Assembly: GCA_013214965.1 (NCBI GenBank)
Contig: JABSRU010000029.1
Coordinates: forward strand, 1 to 58,476
Source: Gammaproteobacteria bacterium
GTDB taxonomy: Bacteria; Pseudomonadota; Gammaproteobacteria; Enterobacterales; Psychrobiaceae
Direction of reading: 5' to 3'
DNA: 58,476 nucleotides
Shown: positions 20,819-30,811 of the stretch, in pieces
How positions within the stretch are numbered: the stretch's first letter is position 1
Layout of the letters: each line of letters starts with the position of its first letter
Made by a program: the position numbers and the translations under genes
Notes under the pieces: generated by a model
What the model was told of the DNA's origin: nothing
Database searches by the model: none
The model's input: the letters and a program-made list of their open reading frames with translations, nothing else

Positions 20819-23143
20819 TCATATTTTAAACTTCTCAACTAGTTTATTCATATTATCGACCAAAACAAGTAGCTCACTCGACGCATTAACAATAGCTTGA
20901 GAGCCATCACTAGTGTCATTAGTCATGGTTGAAATTGTCATGACATTACGGTTAATTTCCTCACTAGTAGCACGCTGTTCTTCAACAGCTGCTGCTATTT
21001 GGATATTCATTTCATTAATATCATCGACCGCACTTGCTACTGATGTCAGGTTGTCCCCTGCAAGCTGCGCCTTGTTGACTGAATTCTTAACTAAAGTCTG
21101 GCTTTTATCCATCGAGTCAACCGCTTGTTGTGTACTTATTTTAAATTTATCAATTACCTGATTAATTTCGACCGTTGAAGCTTGAGTTCTAGAGGCAAGC
21201 GCGCGCACTTCATCAGCAACCACCGCAAATCCTCGCCCTTGCTCTCCGGCACGTGCAGCTTCTATCGCCGCGTTTAAGGCCAATAAATTAGTTTGATCTG
21301 CAACACTTTTTATTACCTCTAATACAGTCATTATCTCGATGCTGTGGGTTTCAAAAGAGTGAATAATCTGGGTCGCCTTATCTATTTGTTGCTCAACGTC
21401 ATTAATAGAATCAACCGTTTCATTCATCAATTGACGCCCCTGATGACTTTGTTGATTAACCTTATTTATTGCACTCATCGATAATGAGAGATTATTTGAT
21501 ACCTCTTCAACCGTTGCCGTCATTTGCTCCATGGCAACCGCTACCATGCTTGTTTGATCTCGTTGGACATCTAACCGCTCATTATTATCAATACATACTT
21601 GCGACGTCAGTTGAGCGCTAGCAGATATTTTTATCGCATTAGTGGCAACATCGCTGATCCCAGAGTGAAACTTATCAACCATTGAACTGAGTGAATTGGT
21701 GGCTTCACCGATTTCATCATGGCTAGTGGCTTTAATCCGATAAGTGAGATCAGAGTCTTGTTCTATCTTGGTGATTGCATCACTTAACACAATGATTGGT
21801 CGACTAATTGTTCGGGAAAAAATTAAACCAGCTCCCCCGCCAACAACAAGGAGTATCCCTCCGAGCACTAACGAGTAAAATTTTATTTTATCCGATAAAA
21901 CATACGCACTAGCAAAGGCCTCATCAGCATCGATCTCGGCCAAAATAACCCAATTTAATCCAGATGTCGTCATTGGTGCATAGGCCGATAAAACTTTAAT
22001 ATTTCGGTAATCAGACACTATTTCTATCCCTGATTGTCCCGATAGCGCCAGTTGTAAAGTACGAGATTTTACCGGTTGGATCCCGATAGCCGTGCCTTTT
22101 AGATCGATAGTTTGAATAATAGATTCTTCGATATTAGCTTTGCTTAGCGCCGCTAAATATTCAGATTTATTCTCTAGCATAAATCGATTTTGCGAACGTA
22201 ATGTTTTATCACGACCTACTAAATAAGTTTCACCGGATTGACCCAGCCCAGCATTGCGCCATTGCTGCTGATGGGTCATAATTTTATTAATATTACCAAT
22301 GGGCATTTGAAAAACTAACACCCCCACTTTAACCCCGTGATCAAATATTGGTGAAGCAATAAACGCTGCAGAAGCTTGGTAAGACGGTGAGTAATTAGAA
22401 AAATCCGAGACCGCAATAAAATCAGGCTCATTTGAAGCTTTCGCCTGTAGATAAACATTAGCAAGACTTGATTTTGCGAATGAACCATCCTTTAAGGAAG
22501 TGGCAAAATCTAATTCTTTAAACACAGAATAGACGATTTGATCACTATTTATATCCACTAAAAAAATATCATAATATTCAAATTTAGCTAAATAGTCGCT
22601 AATAATCGGATGGTATAACTGATGATATTTATTGTAATCGCTACGATTGCCTAGATCAGTTAATAGATGCTTACTGCCTAATGGCTGTTGATTCTTTTCA
22701 ATCAATTGATGTTGCAATAATAGCGAGTTATCACTTAAATTAGCCAACCATACCGTGGTATCAGCACTGGTACCATTATTTAATTGTTGATATTTTTGAT
22801 TAAATTCTTGCTCATAATAACGGGATAATTCAAGCCGAGCTTTAGTTATGTCTTGGTTAGTTTGAGCCGAATAATCTTGATAAGCGAGAGTGAATGAACC
22901 CATAGCATTGATTATCATACGATTACTAGAGTATGATTGGATTTGCTTATCGATCGTGGCAAGATAATCCTCGATCCGTCCTTTAGTTAACGCTCTAATT
23001 GCTACCAAACGCTCTTTGCTCGCTTGCTCCAAGCTATCGAAACTACTGGAGGCAGAAATAGTACTAAGCACCCCAGTTAACACGACAACAGGCAAAGCAA
23101 CTAAGACTATCGCACCAATCAATATTTTACTTTTTAGCTTCAT
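20819..23143 (-). CDS. Methyl-accepting chemotaxis protein with periplasmic Cache domain
   Basis: A transmembrane chemoreceptor of 774 residues. Membrane segment 1 is at about 7-29, a large periplasmic double-Cache-type sensor at about 35-415, and membrane segment 2 at about 418-442. HAMP follows (about 443-497), then the cytoplasmic signalling domain with the CheA/CheW-binding tip, recognisable as [19 protein letters not shown] and [14 protein letters not shown] (about 620-655). There is no C-terminal pentapeptide for CheR/CheB. The ligand cannot be read from sequence. No che genes are nearby. Confidence 0.92.
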   Translation of the reverse strand: MKLKSKILIGAIVLVALPVVVLTGVLSTISASSSFDSLEQASKERLVAIRALTKGRIEDYLATIDKQIQSYSSNRMIINAMGSFTLAYQDYSAQTNQDITKARLELSRYYEQEFNQKYQQLNNGTSADTTVWLANLSDNSLLLQHQLIEKNQQPLGSKHLLTDLGNRSDYNKYHQLYHPIISDYLAKFEYYDIFLVDINSDQIVYSVFKELDFATSLKDGSFAKSSLANVYLQAKASNEPDFIAVSDFSNYSPSYQASAAFIASPIFDHGVKVGVLVFQMPIGNINKIMTHQQQWRNAGLGQSGETYLVGRDKTLRSQNRFMLENKSEYLAALSKANIEESIIQTIDLKGTAIGIQPVKSRTLQLALSGQSGIEIVSDYRNIKVLSAYAPMTTSGLNWVILAEIDADEAFASAYVLSDKIKFYSLVLGGILLVVGGGAGLIFSRTISRPIIVLSDAITKIEQDSDLTYRIKATSHDEIGEATNSLSSMVDKFHSGISDVATNAIKISASAQLTSQVCIDNNERLDVQRDQTSMVAVAMEQMTATVEEVSNNLSLSMSAINKVNQQSHQGRQLMNETVDSINDVEQQIDKATQIIHSFETHSIEIMTVLEVIKSVADQTNLLALNAAIEAARAGEQGRGFAVVADEVRALASRTQASTVEINQVIDKFKISTQQAVDSMDKSQTLVKNSVNKAQLAGDNLTSVASAVDDINEMNIQIAAAVEEQRATSEEINRNVMTISTMTNDTSDGSQAIVNASSELLVLVDNMNKLVEKFKI

Positions 23144-23209
23144 ACTATGACCCCCGACTAATCATAAACAACTTAATTAGAATAATAGAGAATCGTAGTT
23201 TTTTCCATA

Positions 23210-23701
23210 TCAATTAACAATAATAAGCTGGTTGGTCTTTTGATCAAACAGTAAACTGCCCTGTATTTTTAACGATTGATAATTTAACCTATTATTTTGT
23301 TTAGGAAAAAAGTCCGTTAACAATTGATGATGAACAGTTAACCCTAACAAAGAAGTTCGGCCAGAAATTTCTTGATAAATATAAGTATCATTAATACCGG
23401 GATCAATCCCAATCCAGCCAATTTTCAGCCGCTCATTATCCAGACCCATTAACCAGAACCGTTGCTCCACATATTCTTTTAATAAGGCTAAATAACGTTC
23501 GCTATCTGCAGAAATCCGTAAATTGTGACGATCAGACAATAAAGCTTCAACATCATGACTGGTAAAACGATGAATAATTTCAGTATTACCGGTATATTTA
23601 TTAACGGAAATGTCCGTTGTCCCAACAAAGAAGGTATGGCTTGCTGCATTCGCAACAACGCCACACCAACCGATTAGCAACCAGCTAATGACTTTAACCA
23701 T
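23210..23701 (-). CDS. DUF6702-like secreted protein
   Basis: 163 residues with a short signal peptide (cut near VANA-AS, about residue 20) followed by HTFFVGTTDISVN, the hallmark start of DUF6702 proteins, which have no known biochemical role. The ATG overlaps the stop of the upstream M1 peptidase gene by one base (TAATG), so the two are translationally coupled, as often seen for this pair. Confidence 0.75.
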   Translation of the reverse strand: MVKVISWLLIGWCGVVANAASHTFFVGTTDISVNKYTGNTEIIHRFTSHDVEALLSDRHNLRISADSERYLALLKEYVEQRFWLMGLDNERLKIGWIGIDPGINDTYIYQEISGRTSLLGLTVHHQLLTDFFPKQNNRLNYQSLKIQGSLLFDQKTNQLIIVN

Positions 23702-26076
23702 TAGGCTGCTTTATCCGTTGATTGATCTTTATTTTCGTCATCAGCTTCATCGCCAGTTTTAAGCTTCTCGTTGTAATCTTTCATCATGTTTTTCTTTTTC
23801 TTTTTGAACAGCTCTAAACGGGATTCAACCACGCGCGCTGGCCAATAGTTATTATTAACATCGACATCGGCAGTTTCCCAGAAAGGATCGAGTTCGATTG
23901 ATACGATCTCTTTATCAGTAATTAGCATCTTAGACACTTTTTCAGTGTTTTTACGCCAAATTTGGGCAGAAATCCGAATCACTTCGTCACTGCCATCTTG
24001 ATAGTTAACTTTTAAGATAATTGGCATCACTAAGCCACCTTTATTACTAAAATCGACTACGTATAAATTGCTGCCATCTTTTAATAATTTAACTTCCCAA
24101 TCTTCTAGCTTGTTCTGTGATTTATTGTATTTATTACGTGCTTTATTAGTGACGGTAAATTTGTCATGCTCGTTATAAAAATCTAAGAGTTCTGGCTTTG
24201 CGATCACTCGGCGATCCATTCCTTGGTTACGCAAGTCGCTAATATCGGCTGGCTCTTGATTAAGTTTTTCGCGATCCCACGCCTTCTCTAATTCAGGATC
24301 TTGACTACCAATGTGCAATTTACGCACTTGATCTAATGAGATATCGACATGATCGGTGGTGTAGAACCAGCCACGGATAAACCAATCAATATCGACCGCG
24401 GATGCATCTTCTAAGGTCCGGAATAAATCAGCAGGAGTCGGGCGCTTAAATTTCCAACGCTCAGCATATTCTTTAAAGGCAAAATCAAATAATTCACGTC
24501 CCATAATGGTTTCACGTAAAATATTTAAGGCGGTGGCTGGTTTACCGTAAGCATTATTACCAAATTGTAAAATGGACTCTGAATTGGTCATGATAGGCAC
24601 TTGATAAGAGCTTTTCATGTAATCAGTAATTTTTCGAGCAGGCCCACGACGGGAGGGGTATTTTTCTTCCCAGGCTTGCTCCGCTAAAAACTGAACAAAG
24701 GTATTCAGTCCTTCATCCATCCAAGTCCATTGACGCTCATCTGAATTGATGATCATTGGATAATAGTTATGCCCCACTTCATGAATGATTACGCCAATTA
24801 AGCCATATTTAGTCCGGCTTGAATAAGTTAGTTCGCCAGTTTTTTTGTCTTTGGTTGGGCGTGGGCCATTAAATGAAATCATTGGATATTCCATGCCACC
24901 GACCGGACCGTTAACTGAAATAGCAACAGGATAAGGGTATTGCAAGCTGTACTTATTATATTGCTCGATCGTGTGAATAATCGCTTCTGTTGAATAGCGC
25001 TCCCACAATGGATTACCTTCTTTCGGGTAATAAGACATCGCGATAGTGTCGGTATCTCCTTCTTTAAACCCTTGCGCATCCCAAATAAATTTACGTGATG
25101 AAGCCCAAGCAAAGTCACGAACATTTTCAGCTTTAAAGCGCCAAGTTTTCGTGTTGGTGGATTTGGTTTTCTCTTTCTCTGTGGCTTCTGCTTGCGTCAC
25201 TATTAACACAGGACTATTAGCTGTTTCAGCTTGCTGTAAACGTTTGCGTTGAGCCGATGTTAACACTGATTTAGGGTTATCAAGTACCCCAGTAGAAGCA
25301 ACAATATGATCCGCTGGCACAGTAATTTCGACATCGTAATCACCAAATTCTAAAGTGAATTCACCGTTGCCTAAAAACTGCTTGTTCTGCCAACCATAAA
25401 CATCATAATAAGCAGCCATTCGTGGGAACCACTGCGCCACTTCATATAAGTAGTTATCATCTTCTTTAAAGTACTCAAAGCCAGCACGACCACCCAGTAC
25501 TTTTTGCTCACGAATTTGATAGTTCCAGTCAATCTTTAACGTGGTTTTTTTACCGGATTTTAAGGCGTTGGGTAAATCAATTCGCATCATAGTTTCATTA
25601 ATCACATAATGTAACTTATTACCACGACCGTCAGTGACCTTGGTTATATAAAAACCACCTTGGTGATTATTGGTTTCAATCATATTACGCATGGTGTTGT
25701 AACCCGTTTTAGGGTTGCTATGCTTAATATTAGTAGTACGAGTAAGCTTAGCTTCCGAGTTGCGCTTAAAACGATTCTGATCGAGTTGCAACCATAGGTA
25801 AGTTAAACGATCTGGTGAGTTGTTATAATATGTGATAGTTTCGGACGCAGTAAGGCGTTGAGTTTTATCATTTAACGTTGCTTTTATTTTATAATCAGCT
25901 TGTTGCTGCCAATATTCATGCCCAGGTGCACCAGAAGCGGTACGATAACTAGTTGGGGTTGGTAATAGTTCGTCTAGTTGCCTAAATTTATCTTCAAAAG
26001 GTTTGTCTTTAGCTGCTAATGGTGATGCACTTAACACCATTAAACTAAGCAACAAACTGATCATTAACTGATTCAT
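23701..26076 (-). CDS. M1-family zinc metallopeptidase, exported
   Basis: 791 residues from the ATG at 26076 (a GTG one codon earlier is possible). A signal peptide ends near SPLAA (about residue 22). The zinc site HEVGH followed 18 residues later by the Glu of MDEGLNTF (about residues 433-456), together with the GGMEYPM exopeptidase motif, places it in family M1 (aminopeptidase/gluzincin). The C-terminal part is a beta-rich domain with a lysine-rich tail. It likely degrades peptides in the periplasm or outside, and is coupled to the DUF6702-like gene. Confidence 0.9.
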   Translation of the reverse strand: MNQLMISLLLSLMVLSASPLAAKDKPFEDKFRQLDELLPTPTSYRTASGAPGHEYWQQQADYKIKATLNDKTQRLTASETITYYNNSPDRLTYLWLQLDQNRFKRNSEAKLTRTTNIKHSNPKTGYNTMRNMIETNNHQGGFYITKVTDGRGNKLHYVINETMMRIDLPNALKSGKKTTLKIDWNYQIREQKVLGGRAGFEYFKEDDNYLYEVAQWFPRMAAYYDVYGWQNKQFLGNGEFTLEFGDYDVEITVPADHIVASTGVLDNPKSVLTSAQRKRLQQAETANSPVLIVTQAEATEKEKTKSTNTKTWRFKAENVRDFAWASSRKFIWDAQGFKEGDTDTIAMSYYPKEGNPLWERYSTEAIIHTIEQYNKYSLQYPYPVAISVNGPVGGMEYPMISFNGPRPTKDKKTGELTYSSRTKYGLIGVIIHEVGHNYYPMIINSDERQWTWMDEGLNTFVQFLAEQAWEEKYPSRRGPARKITDYMKSSYQVPIMTNSESILQFGNNAYGKPATALNILRETIMGRELFDFAFKEYAERWKFKRPTPADLFRTLEDASAVDIDWFIRGWFYTTDHVDISLDQVRKLHIGSQDPELEKAWDREKLNQEPADISDLRNQGMDRRVIAKPELLDFYNEHDKFTVTNKARNKYNKSQNKLEDWEVKLLKDGSNLYVVDFSNKGGLVMPIILKVNYQDGSDEVIRISAQIWRKNTEKVSKMLITDKEIVSIELDPFWETADVDVNNNYWPARVVESRLELFKKKKKNMMKDYNEKLKTGDEADDENKDQSTDKAA

Positions 26077-26258
26077 CACGTGTTCGCCCGTTTATTTTTA
26101 TAAGAGATGGATTATTTCGCGTGTTTATAGCATATTCACTGTGATATTGCTGGGTTAATTTGTTTCAAATTGTAAGTAATTCACCTTAAAAATAAGTCAG
26201 CAATCATTCATGATCAACGCCTTATTATTTAACCTAAACTTATTTAAAAGTGGCCATA

Positions 26259-27668
26259 ATGTCTCTGTTTCTAAAAAAAAATTATAATTTAAAATCATCA
26301 TTGATCGTCATGGTGGTGAGCCTGCTACTCCTTGGTGGTTGTAGCCATCGTAACTTTATCAAAGCAGGACAAAAGTTTTATGCCACCGAACACTTTGAAT
26401 TAGCCGTGGCGCAATTTGAGCAGGCCCTAACGGAAAAACCAGATGATCAAGAGACCATCAACCAATTACAGCAAGCAAAATCCGCATTAATAGCTTGGGC
26501 CAATCAATTAGAAGTGAAGGCAGACAATGCTGTTGTCGCTGGCCACAACGGTAAAGCAATGCTGTTATACAGCAAAGTATTGACTATCACCCACAGTGAA
26601 TACGCGAGTAAAAAATACCGTGAGCTATATAATGAGTTAAGTCTGAAAAGTTCGGTATCGGCACAATGGTTACCCAATAAACTAGGGCTTAATGCTAATG
26701 TTTTTTCTGACATTGATGGCCTCAACTTAATTGGACAAAGTGCTATCAAGTTGAACTTAAAAAAATCTAATCCAATCTTTGAAATTCAACAATCTAGCTT
26801 AGCTAAAACAGAACAATATATCAGTGGTTCTCAAATGATCTCAAATCCTGAGTTTTCAGAAATCCAACACCAAATCAGATCTCATCAAAATGAGCAACAT
26901 CTAGTTCGAGAACATCTATCAGACAGCCGTCATCAAGTAAGCCATCAGCAAGATAGAGTCGTTCAATTACAAAATCAGCAACAATCCTTGCAACAGAATC
27001 AATTACGTACCGAGTTATCAGCAAGTAATAAGCAGTCACTATCAACGCAATTAAACCAAATTAGTTCTCGTCTTGATGCCGCAAGGCAAGCCGTAGATAA
27101 CAGTAGGCGTCATCGCAAGCAATACCAACGTCAGTTATCACATAATAGACATGAATTATCCCGTTTAATTGACCAATTGTCCTATACCCCAGCGATTGTA
27201 TCTGCTCCCATCTATTCTGATTATACTTATCAAATACAACAGCAAAAAAATCTATTATCAGCGCAATTATTTTTAACGATATCGGACCGTGGGACCAACA
27301 ATACTCGAGCTGCCAATGTCATGGTTAGCTCAGAGGATCAGAGCCACCCAGGACATCCGATCCTTAATCTTGGCCCTAACCCAATGCAGGTAAAGAGCCA
27401 GCCACAGTTAATACCGCTCTTTAATCAAGAAATTAAGTTGATCAGCCAACGCATGTTAACCGAGTTTGTTGATGAGCATCGCCATCGATATATTCTACTC
27501 GCCAGCCGTAGCGATAATAGTGATCAGCAACTTGAATGGTGGGTCGCCCATGGTTTAGTCACCAAGCAAGGCGCTGTTGACGGTATCGCTGCCAAAATAC
27601 GGCAACGACTGGCCTTAGAGTACGGTGTCGGTGGCGAGTTTGATATTAACTCGCTGTTGCACCTATAG
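26259..27668 (+). CDS. Coiled-coil lipoprotein with TPR-like N-terminus
   Basis: 469 residues from the ATG at 26259; a GTG three codons upstream is an alternative. The signal peptide ends in the lipobox LLGGC, so it is a lipoprotein. Residues about 35-110 look like TPR repeats (FELAVAQFEQALTEKPDD). Residues about 185-310 form a Gln/His/Ser-rich coiled coil. The C-terminal 140 residues are globular, with a conserved-looking LEWWVAHGL and a basic segment. I do not recognise the family. It stands alone, and its stop is 1 bp from the convergent oxygenase gene. Confidence 0.75.
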   Translation: MSLFLKKNYNLKSSLIVMVVSLLLLGGCSHRNFIKAGQKFYATEHFELAVAQFEQALTEKPDDQETINQLQQAKSALIAWANQLEVKADNAVVAGHNGKAMLLYSKVLTITHSEYASKKYRELYNELSLKSSVSAQWLPNKLGLNANVFSDIDGLNLIGQSAIKLNLKKSNPIFEIQQSSLAKTEQYISGSQMISNPEFSEIQHQIRSHQNEQHLVREHLSDSRHQVSHQQDRVVQLQNQQQSLQQNQLRTELSASNKQSLSTQLNQISSRLDAARQAVDNSRRHRKQYQRQLSHNRHELSRLIDQLSYTPAIVSAPIYSDYTYQIQQQKNLLSAQLFLTISDRGTNNTRAANVMVSSEDQSHPGHPILNLGPNPMQVKSQPQLIPLFNQEIKLISQRMLTEFVDEHRHRYILLASRSDNSDQQLEWWVAHGLVTKQGAVDGIAAKIRQRLALEYGVGGEFDINSLLHL

Positions 27669-27669
27669 C

Positions 27670-28380
27670 TTATTTGGTTTTACCACCATAAATATTTTCG
27701 GCACGATTAAACAAGATCCAACCAGCCAAGACGTATTTATCTCCAGAAATAGGCGTGTTACCCCGATGGGTATGAGTAAAGCCAGCAGGTGCAATCACAA
27801 TTGTTCCTTTTTTCGGCTTGACCTTAAGCTGTTGGTAATAAAACTCTGTTTCGCCGCCTTCTTCAACATCATTGAGATAAACCAGAAATAATAAGCTGCG
27901 ATGAAGTTGTTCGCAGTTTTTGTCCATTGGGTAAATTTCAGAATGCCATAATGGGTATCCTCCGCTACCTTGGTTATAGCTTTGAACATTAATAGGGCTA
28001 CATCTAAACATTAGTTTGACCAAGGTATCTAAGTTAGGAACTCCGACTCGCTCAAAGTTATCGGCGGTTAAGGTAACGTGTTCCTTGGTTTGTGGATCAA
28101 TCACCATCGGTGACAACGTACCAATCATTAAAAAGTAATATTGCCTAAAGTAGTCTTTCACCGCTTCAAACGTTGCCGCCATCACTTGCTGATTGAGATC
28201 TTGCCAATCCGGTAAGGTCGACATACATATATCAGTACTGTTTTTTCTGGCAGGATCTACGCCTCCACCTACTCGTCCCGGTCGCTTGACTGGGGATTTA
28301 TCGAACCGAGCTATAATTTCATCGCATAATTGGTCACTAAGCCCATGCTCATACTCTTTAATAAAACTTGTCATTGTCAT
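27670..28380 (-). CDS. 2OG-Fe(II) oxygenase (prolyl-4-hydroxylase-like)
   Basis: 236 residues with a double-stranded beta-helix dioxygenase core. Likely iron ligands are His146 and Glu148 (WHSE, an HxE variant of the usual HxD) and a histidine of FTHTHRGN (203 or 205); Lys215 in GDKYVLAGW would bind 2-oxoglutarate. The YLNDVEEGGETEF block is typical of P4H-like enzymes found in bacteria and marine phages. The substrate is unknown. It lies just outside the left tRNA boundary of the island. Confidence 0.85.
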   Translation of the reverse strand: MTMTSFIKEYEHGLSDQLCDEIIARFDKSPVKRPGRVGGGVDPARKNSTDICMSTLPDWQDLNQQVMAATFEAVKDYFRQYYFLMIGTLSPMVIDPQTKEHVTLTADNFERVGVPNLDTLVKLMFRCSPINVQSYNQGSGGYPLWHSEIYPMDKNCEQLHRSLLFLVYLNDVEEGGETEFYYQQLKVKPKKGTIVIAPAGFTHTHRGNTPISGDKYVLAGWILFNRAENIYGGKTK

Positions 28381-28537
28381 TTTATCTACCGCTTAATGAT
28401 GGTTGGAAAAAATAGGTTTTAAGGCACTATTTAAAACTTCTCTATACGAATCAACAATAATAGCCTAATTAAGCGATATTGCGTTAATGGCAAACGATTA
28501 AAAACAATGCAATCAACCTATTATTTAATATAAGTAG

Positions 28538-28565
28538 TTGCAATGACCGAGAAACTCTCTATTAT
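28538..28565 (+). promoter_or_regulatory. Promoter of tRNA-fMet
   Basis: TTGCAA (28538-28543), a 16-bp spacer, then TATTAT (28560-28565), followed by a GC-rich stretch (AGCGCCC) before the tRNA. This resembles a sigma-70 promoter with a stringent-type discriminator. Confidence 0.7.
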
Positions 28566-28578
28566 AGCGCCCATCAGA

Positions 28579-28655
<77 letters not shown>

Positions 28656-28677
28656 ATCACTTAAAGCTTAGTAAACC

Positions 28678-28714
28678 AATCGCCCTTTAGTTTCTAAAGA
28701 CCGGCGATTTTTTT
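28678..28714 (+). terminator. Terminator of tRNA-fMet
   Basis: Arms AATCGCC and GGCGATT enclose an inner CTTTAG/CTAAAG helix with a small bulge, followed by a run of T. A decayed version of the same hairpin follows the tRNA relic at 56354-56383. Confidence 0.8.
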
Positions 28715-28989
28715 ATGTCTTAAATAAAGTAATTTACTACTATCCTCTTAATAACCAGCCCTAATCTGCCTTTGGCAACTATTGCAAAAATACACTTATC
28801 CGACGTTAATTTATAAAATCTCATTATCCATCAAAATAACACGCCGTACATTTGGTTAAATCAATGCTATTTTAAAGCCTTGTACTGGCAAAAGTACTTA
28901 GTCAAAAACCACAACAAATACCCCTTGTACCATCCCTGTGACATTTGGAGCGATTGAAATTTTAACGAATCCCCGTTTCTACAATTTGA
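28715..28989. other. Non-coding stretch at the left island edge
   Basis: AT-rich, with stops in all frames and no gene, tRNA or clear repeat recognised. It probably marks the junction between core and island. Confidence 0.4.
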
Positions 28990-29325
28990 CTACTTTATGA
29001 AAATAACCGTTCACGAAATTATCTACGCACGGGCAGTGAGGCTGCCACACAAAATGGCATTCCCAATATTGTACTATACGACTACCAATCAGGTCGTGCA
29101 GGGCAATGTGTGGTAGATTATCTCGAAGGCTATAGCGGTTACTGGCAAGTTGATGATTATGTGGGATATGAAAAAACAGCGGCAAGGTTAACAGGCTGTT
29201 GAGCACATGCTCGTCGAAAATTTAAAGAAGCAGAAATCGCTCAACCTAAAGGTAAAATGAATATGGCGCTTAATCATCTGCAAAAATTATATCAGTTAGA
29301 GATCCATTTAAAAGATCACTGGTAA
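28990..29325 (+). pseudogene. IS66-family transposase relic
   Basis: One reading frame (28990-29325) shows the IS66 DDE transposase core: GIPNIVLYDYQSGRAGQ, then LEGYSGYWQVDDYVGYEKTA, then GC-AHARRKFKEA. The GCWAHARRKF tryptophan is replaced by a TGA stop at 29200-29202, and both ends of the protein are missing. It is a dead fragment about 110 codons long of a roughly 500-residue transposase. No inverted-repeat ends were found. It sits just inside the tRNA boundary. Confidence 0.85.
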
Positions 29326-29637
29326 TATCGAGGCGGATCATACATTCGCCCCCCAAGCGGGGTATAAAAATCGAAAAAACACTTTTTGTTGTAGTAGGAT
29401 CTAGAGCAATCAAAAAATTAATTGATGAAAATACAGAAATTTTATTTATAGAGCTAAAGCATCCCAACGCCCCCTTTGCTAGTTTGAGTTAAAGATGAAT
29501 AACAATATTTAAGGTTTATACTCGTTTCTGGTTGCTATATAAAATGTATAAATATTGTTACTTTATCTAAAAATGTAGTAATACAAAGTACATAAATATT
29601 TTAGTTTCGAGAAATAACACATCTAGAGTAAGAGTTA
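29326..29637. other. Gap between IS66 relic and hpaA-like gene
   Basis: It holds an open run ending at TAA 29490-29492 that reads FVVVGSRAIKKLIDENTEIL and some 15 further residues, with no start codon or ribosome binding site, probably another decayed gene piece. The AT-rich remainder (29500-29637) should contain the promoter of the AraC-type gene. Confidence 0.35.
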
Positions 29638-30555
29638 ATGAAAAATAAAATCCAACTATCAAACGTACATGCAGATGACTATATTCCTAACATAGATTTA
29701 GGAAAATCCTACGATCAACGTTATATCGATATGGATATCCATTACGAAAGCTTAGAGAAGTTAGCTAACTTTTTTGGACGTAATATGCCGGTACATCATC
29801 ATGACCGCTTTTATCAATTACATGTGATCCTTACCGGGACAATTCATGTGAATTTAGATGAAAAGAGTTATGTTGTACAAGGACCAATGTTTTTCTTAAC
29901 TCCGCCAACAATACCCCATGCTTTTATCACCGATAAAAATGTAAAAGGTCATGTTATTACCATAAGGCAACAATTAGTGTGGCAATTAATGGAAAGCATA
30001 GAATCAACAGGGTGGGATAAAGGCAATTTTATGTCAACCCCTTTATGCGTATCCCTGATACCCGAAAAAAATAAAGATACTGACCACTTAATTGAATTAC
30101 TATCTTTAACCGCTCGAGAAAATCAACAGTCAGGAATAAAAAAAGACTTTGCTTTAAAGGCATTATTACAGTTGATATTAATAGATATTTTGCGACTTGC
30201 CGATCAAAGCCAACCACAACAAAAAATGCGTAAAGAGGATATACGAATTTTTCACCATTTTAATCAACTGATTGAAAGCCACTACAAAGAGCATTTAACC
30301 TTAACTCAATACTCAGAAAAAATTAGCATCACTGAGGCCCGCCTTAATGAAATTTGCCGCAAATTAGCTGGACTGCCATCAAAACGACTGATTATGGATA
30401 GATTAATTCAAGAAGCTCGACGATTATTATCCTTCTCATCAGTATCTATTACCGAAATAGGCTACGAACTAGGCTTTAAAGACCCTGCATATTTTGCGCG
30501 ATTCTTTCGTAAAAATACTGGTGTCACGGCAAGCAAATACAGAAGTGGAGAATAA
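29638..30555 (+). CDS. hpaA: HpaA-like AraC-family regulator of aromatic catabolism
   Basis: 305 residues: an N-terminal cupin sensor (about 40-120) and a C-terminal double helix-turn-helix (about 205-302). Segments FFGRNMPVHHHDRFYQLHV, GPMFFLTPPTIPHAF and RQQLVWQL match HpaA, the activator of 4-hydroxyphenylacetate hydroxylase (hpaBC) genes in enterobacteria. Here it sits directly upstream of a flavin monooxygenase gene in the same direction, so it probably activates that gene in response to a hydroxyphenylacetate-like compound. The symbol is by similarity. Confidence 0.85.
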   Translation: MKNKIQLSNVHADDYIPNIDLGKSYDQRYIDMDIHYESLEKLANFFGRNMPVHHHDRFYQLHVILTGTIHVNLDEKSYVVQGPMFFLTPPTIPHAFITDKNVKGHVITIRQQLVWQLMESIESTGWDKGNFMSTPLCVSLIPEKNKDTDHLIELLSLTARENQQSGIKKDFALKALLQLILIDILRLADQSQPQQKMRKEDIRIFHHFNQLIESHYKEHLTLTQYSEKISITEARLNEICRKLAGLPSKRLIMDRLIQEARRLLSFSSVSITEIGYELGFKDPAYFARFFRKNTGVTASKYRSGE

Positions 30556-30654
30556 TTTATATCCACTCAATAAGAGTTCACAGATTTTCTATGAAAAGTA
30601 CCATTAAAACAACGAAAATTATCTTTCCAGAAAACCCCCTCCCTCTATAATTAC

Positions 30655-30666
30655 TTAACACGTTAA
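30655..30666. promoter_or_regulatory. Palindrome TTAACACGTTAA upstream of the flavin monooxygenase
   Basis: A perfect 12-bp palindrome in the hpaA-monooxygenase gap, 145 bp before the monooxygenase ATG. It is one of five island sites with the TTAAC(A/G)(T/C)GTTAA pattern and is proposed to be an operator of the HpaR-like MarR protein. Confidence 0.6.
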
Positions 30667-30811
30667 CTGAATGTGTACATAAAAATTAAATACATTCCAA
30701 GTACAGTGGAAGCTAACGCTAACTGTACTGCTGTTTAATAACCTATATTCGTTAGACAACAATCAAGAGCAGCTAAAGAATACGCTTACAGTAAATTAGG
30801 AGAATTATATA

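Noticed and set aside
29270-29467. A 65-codon minus-strand ORF near the IS66 relic
   Set aside because: It overlaps the transposase relic in antisense and has no coding signals.
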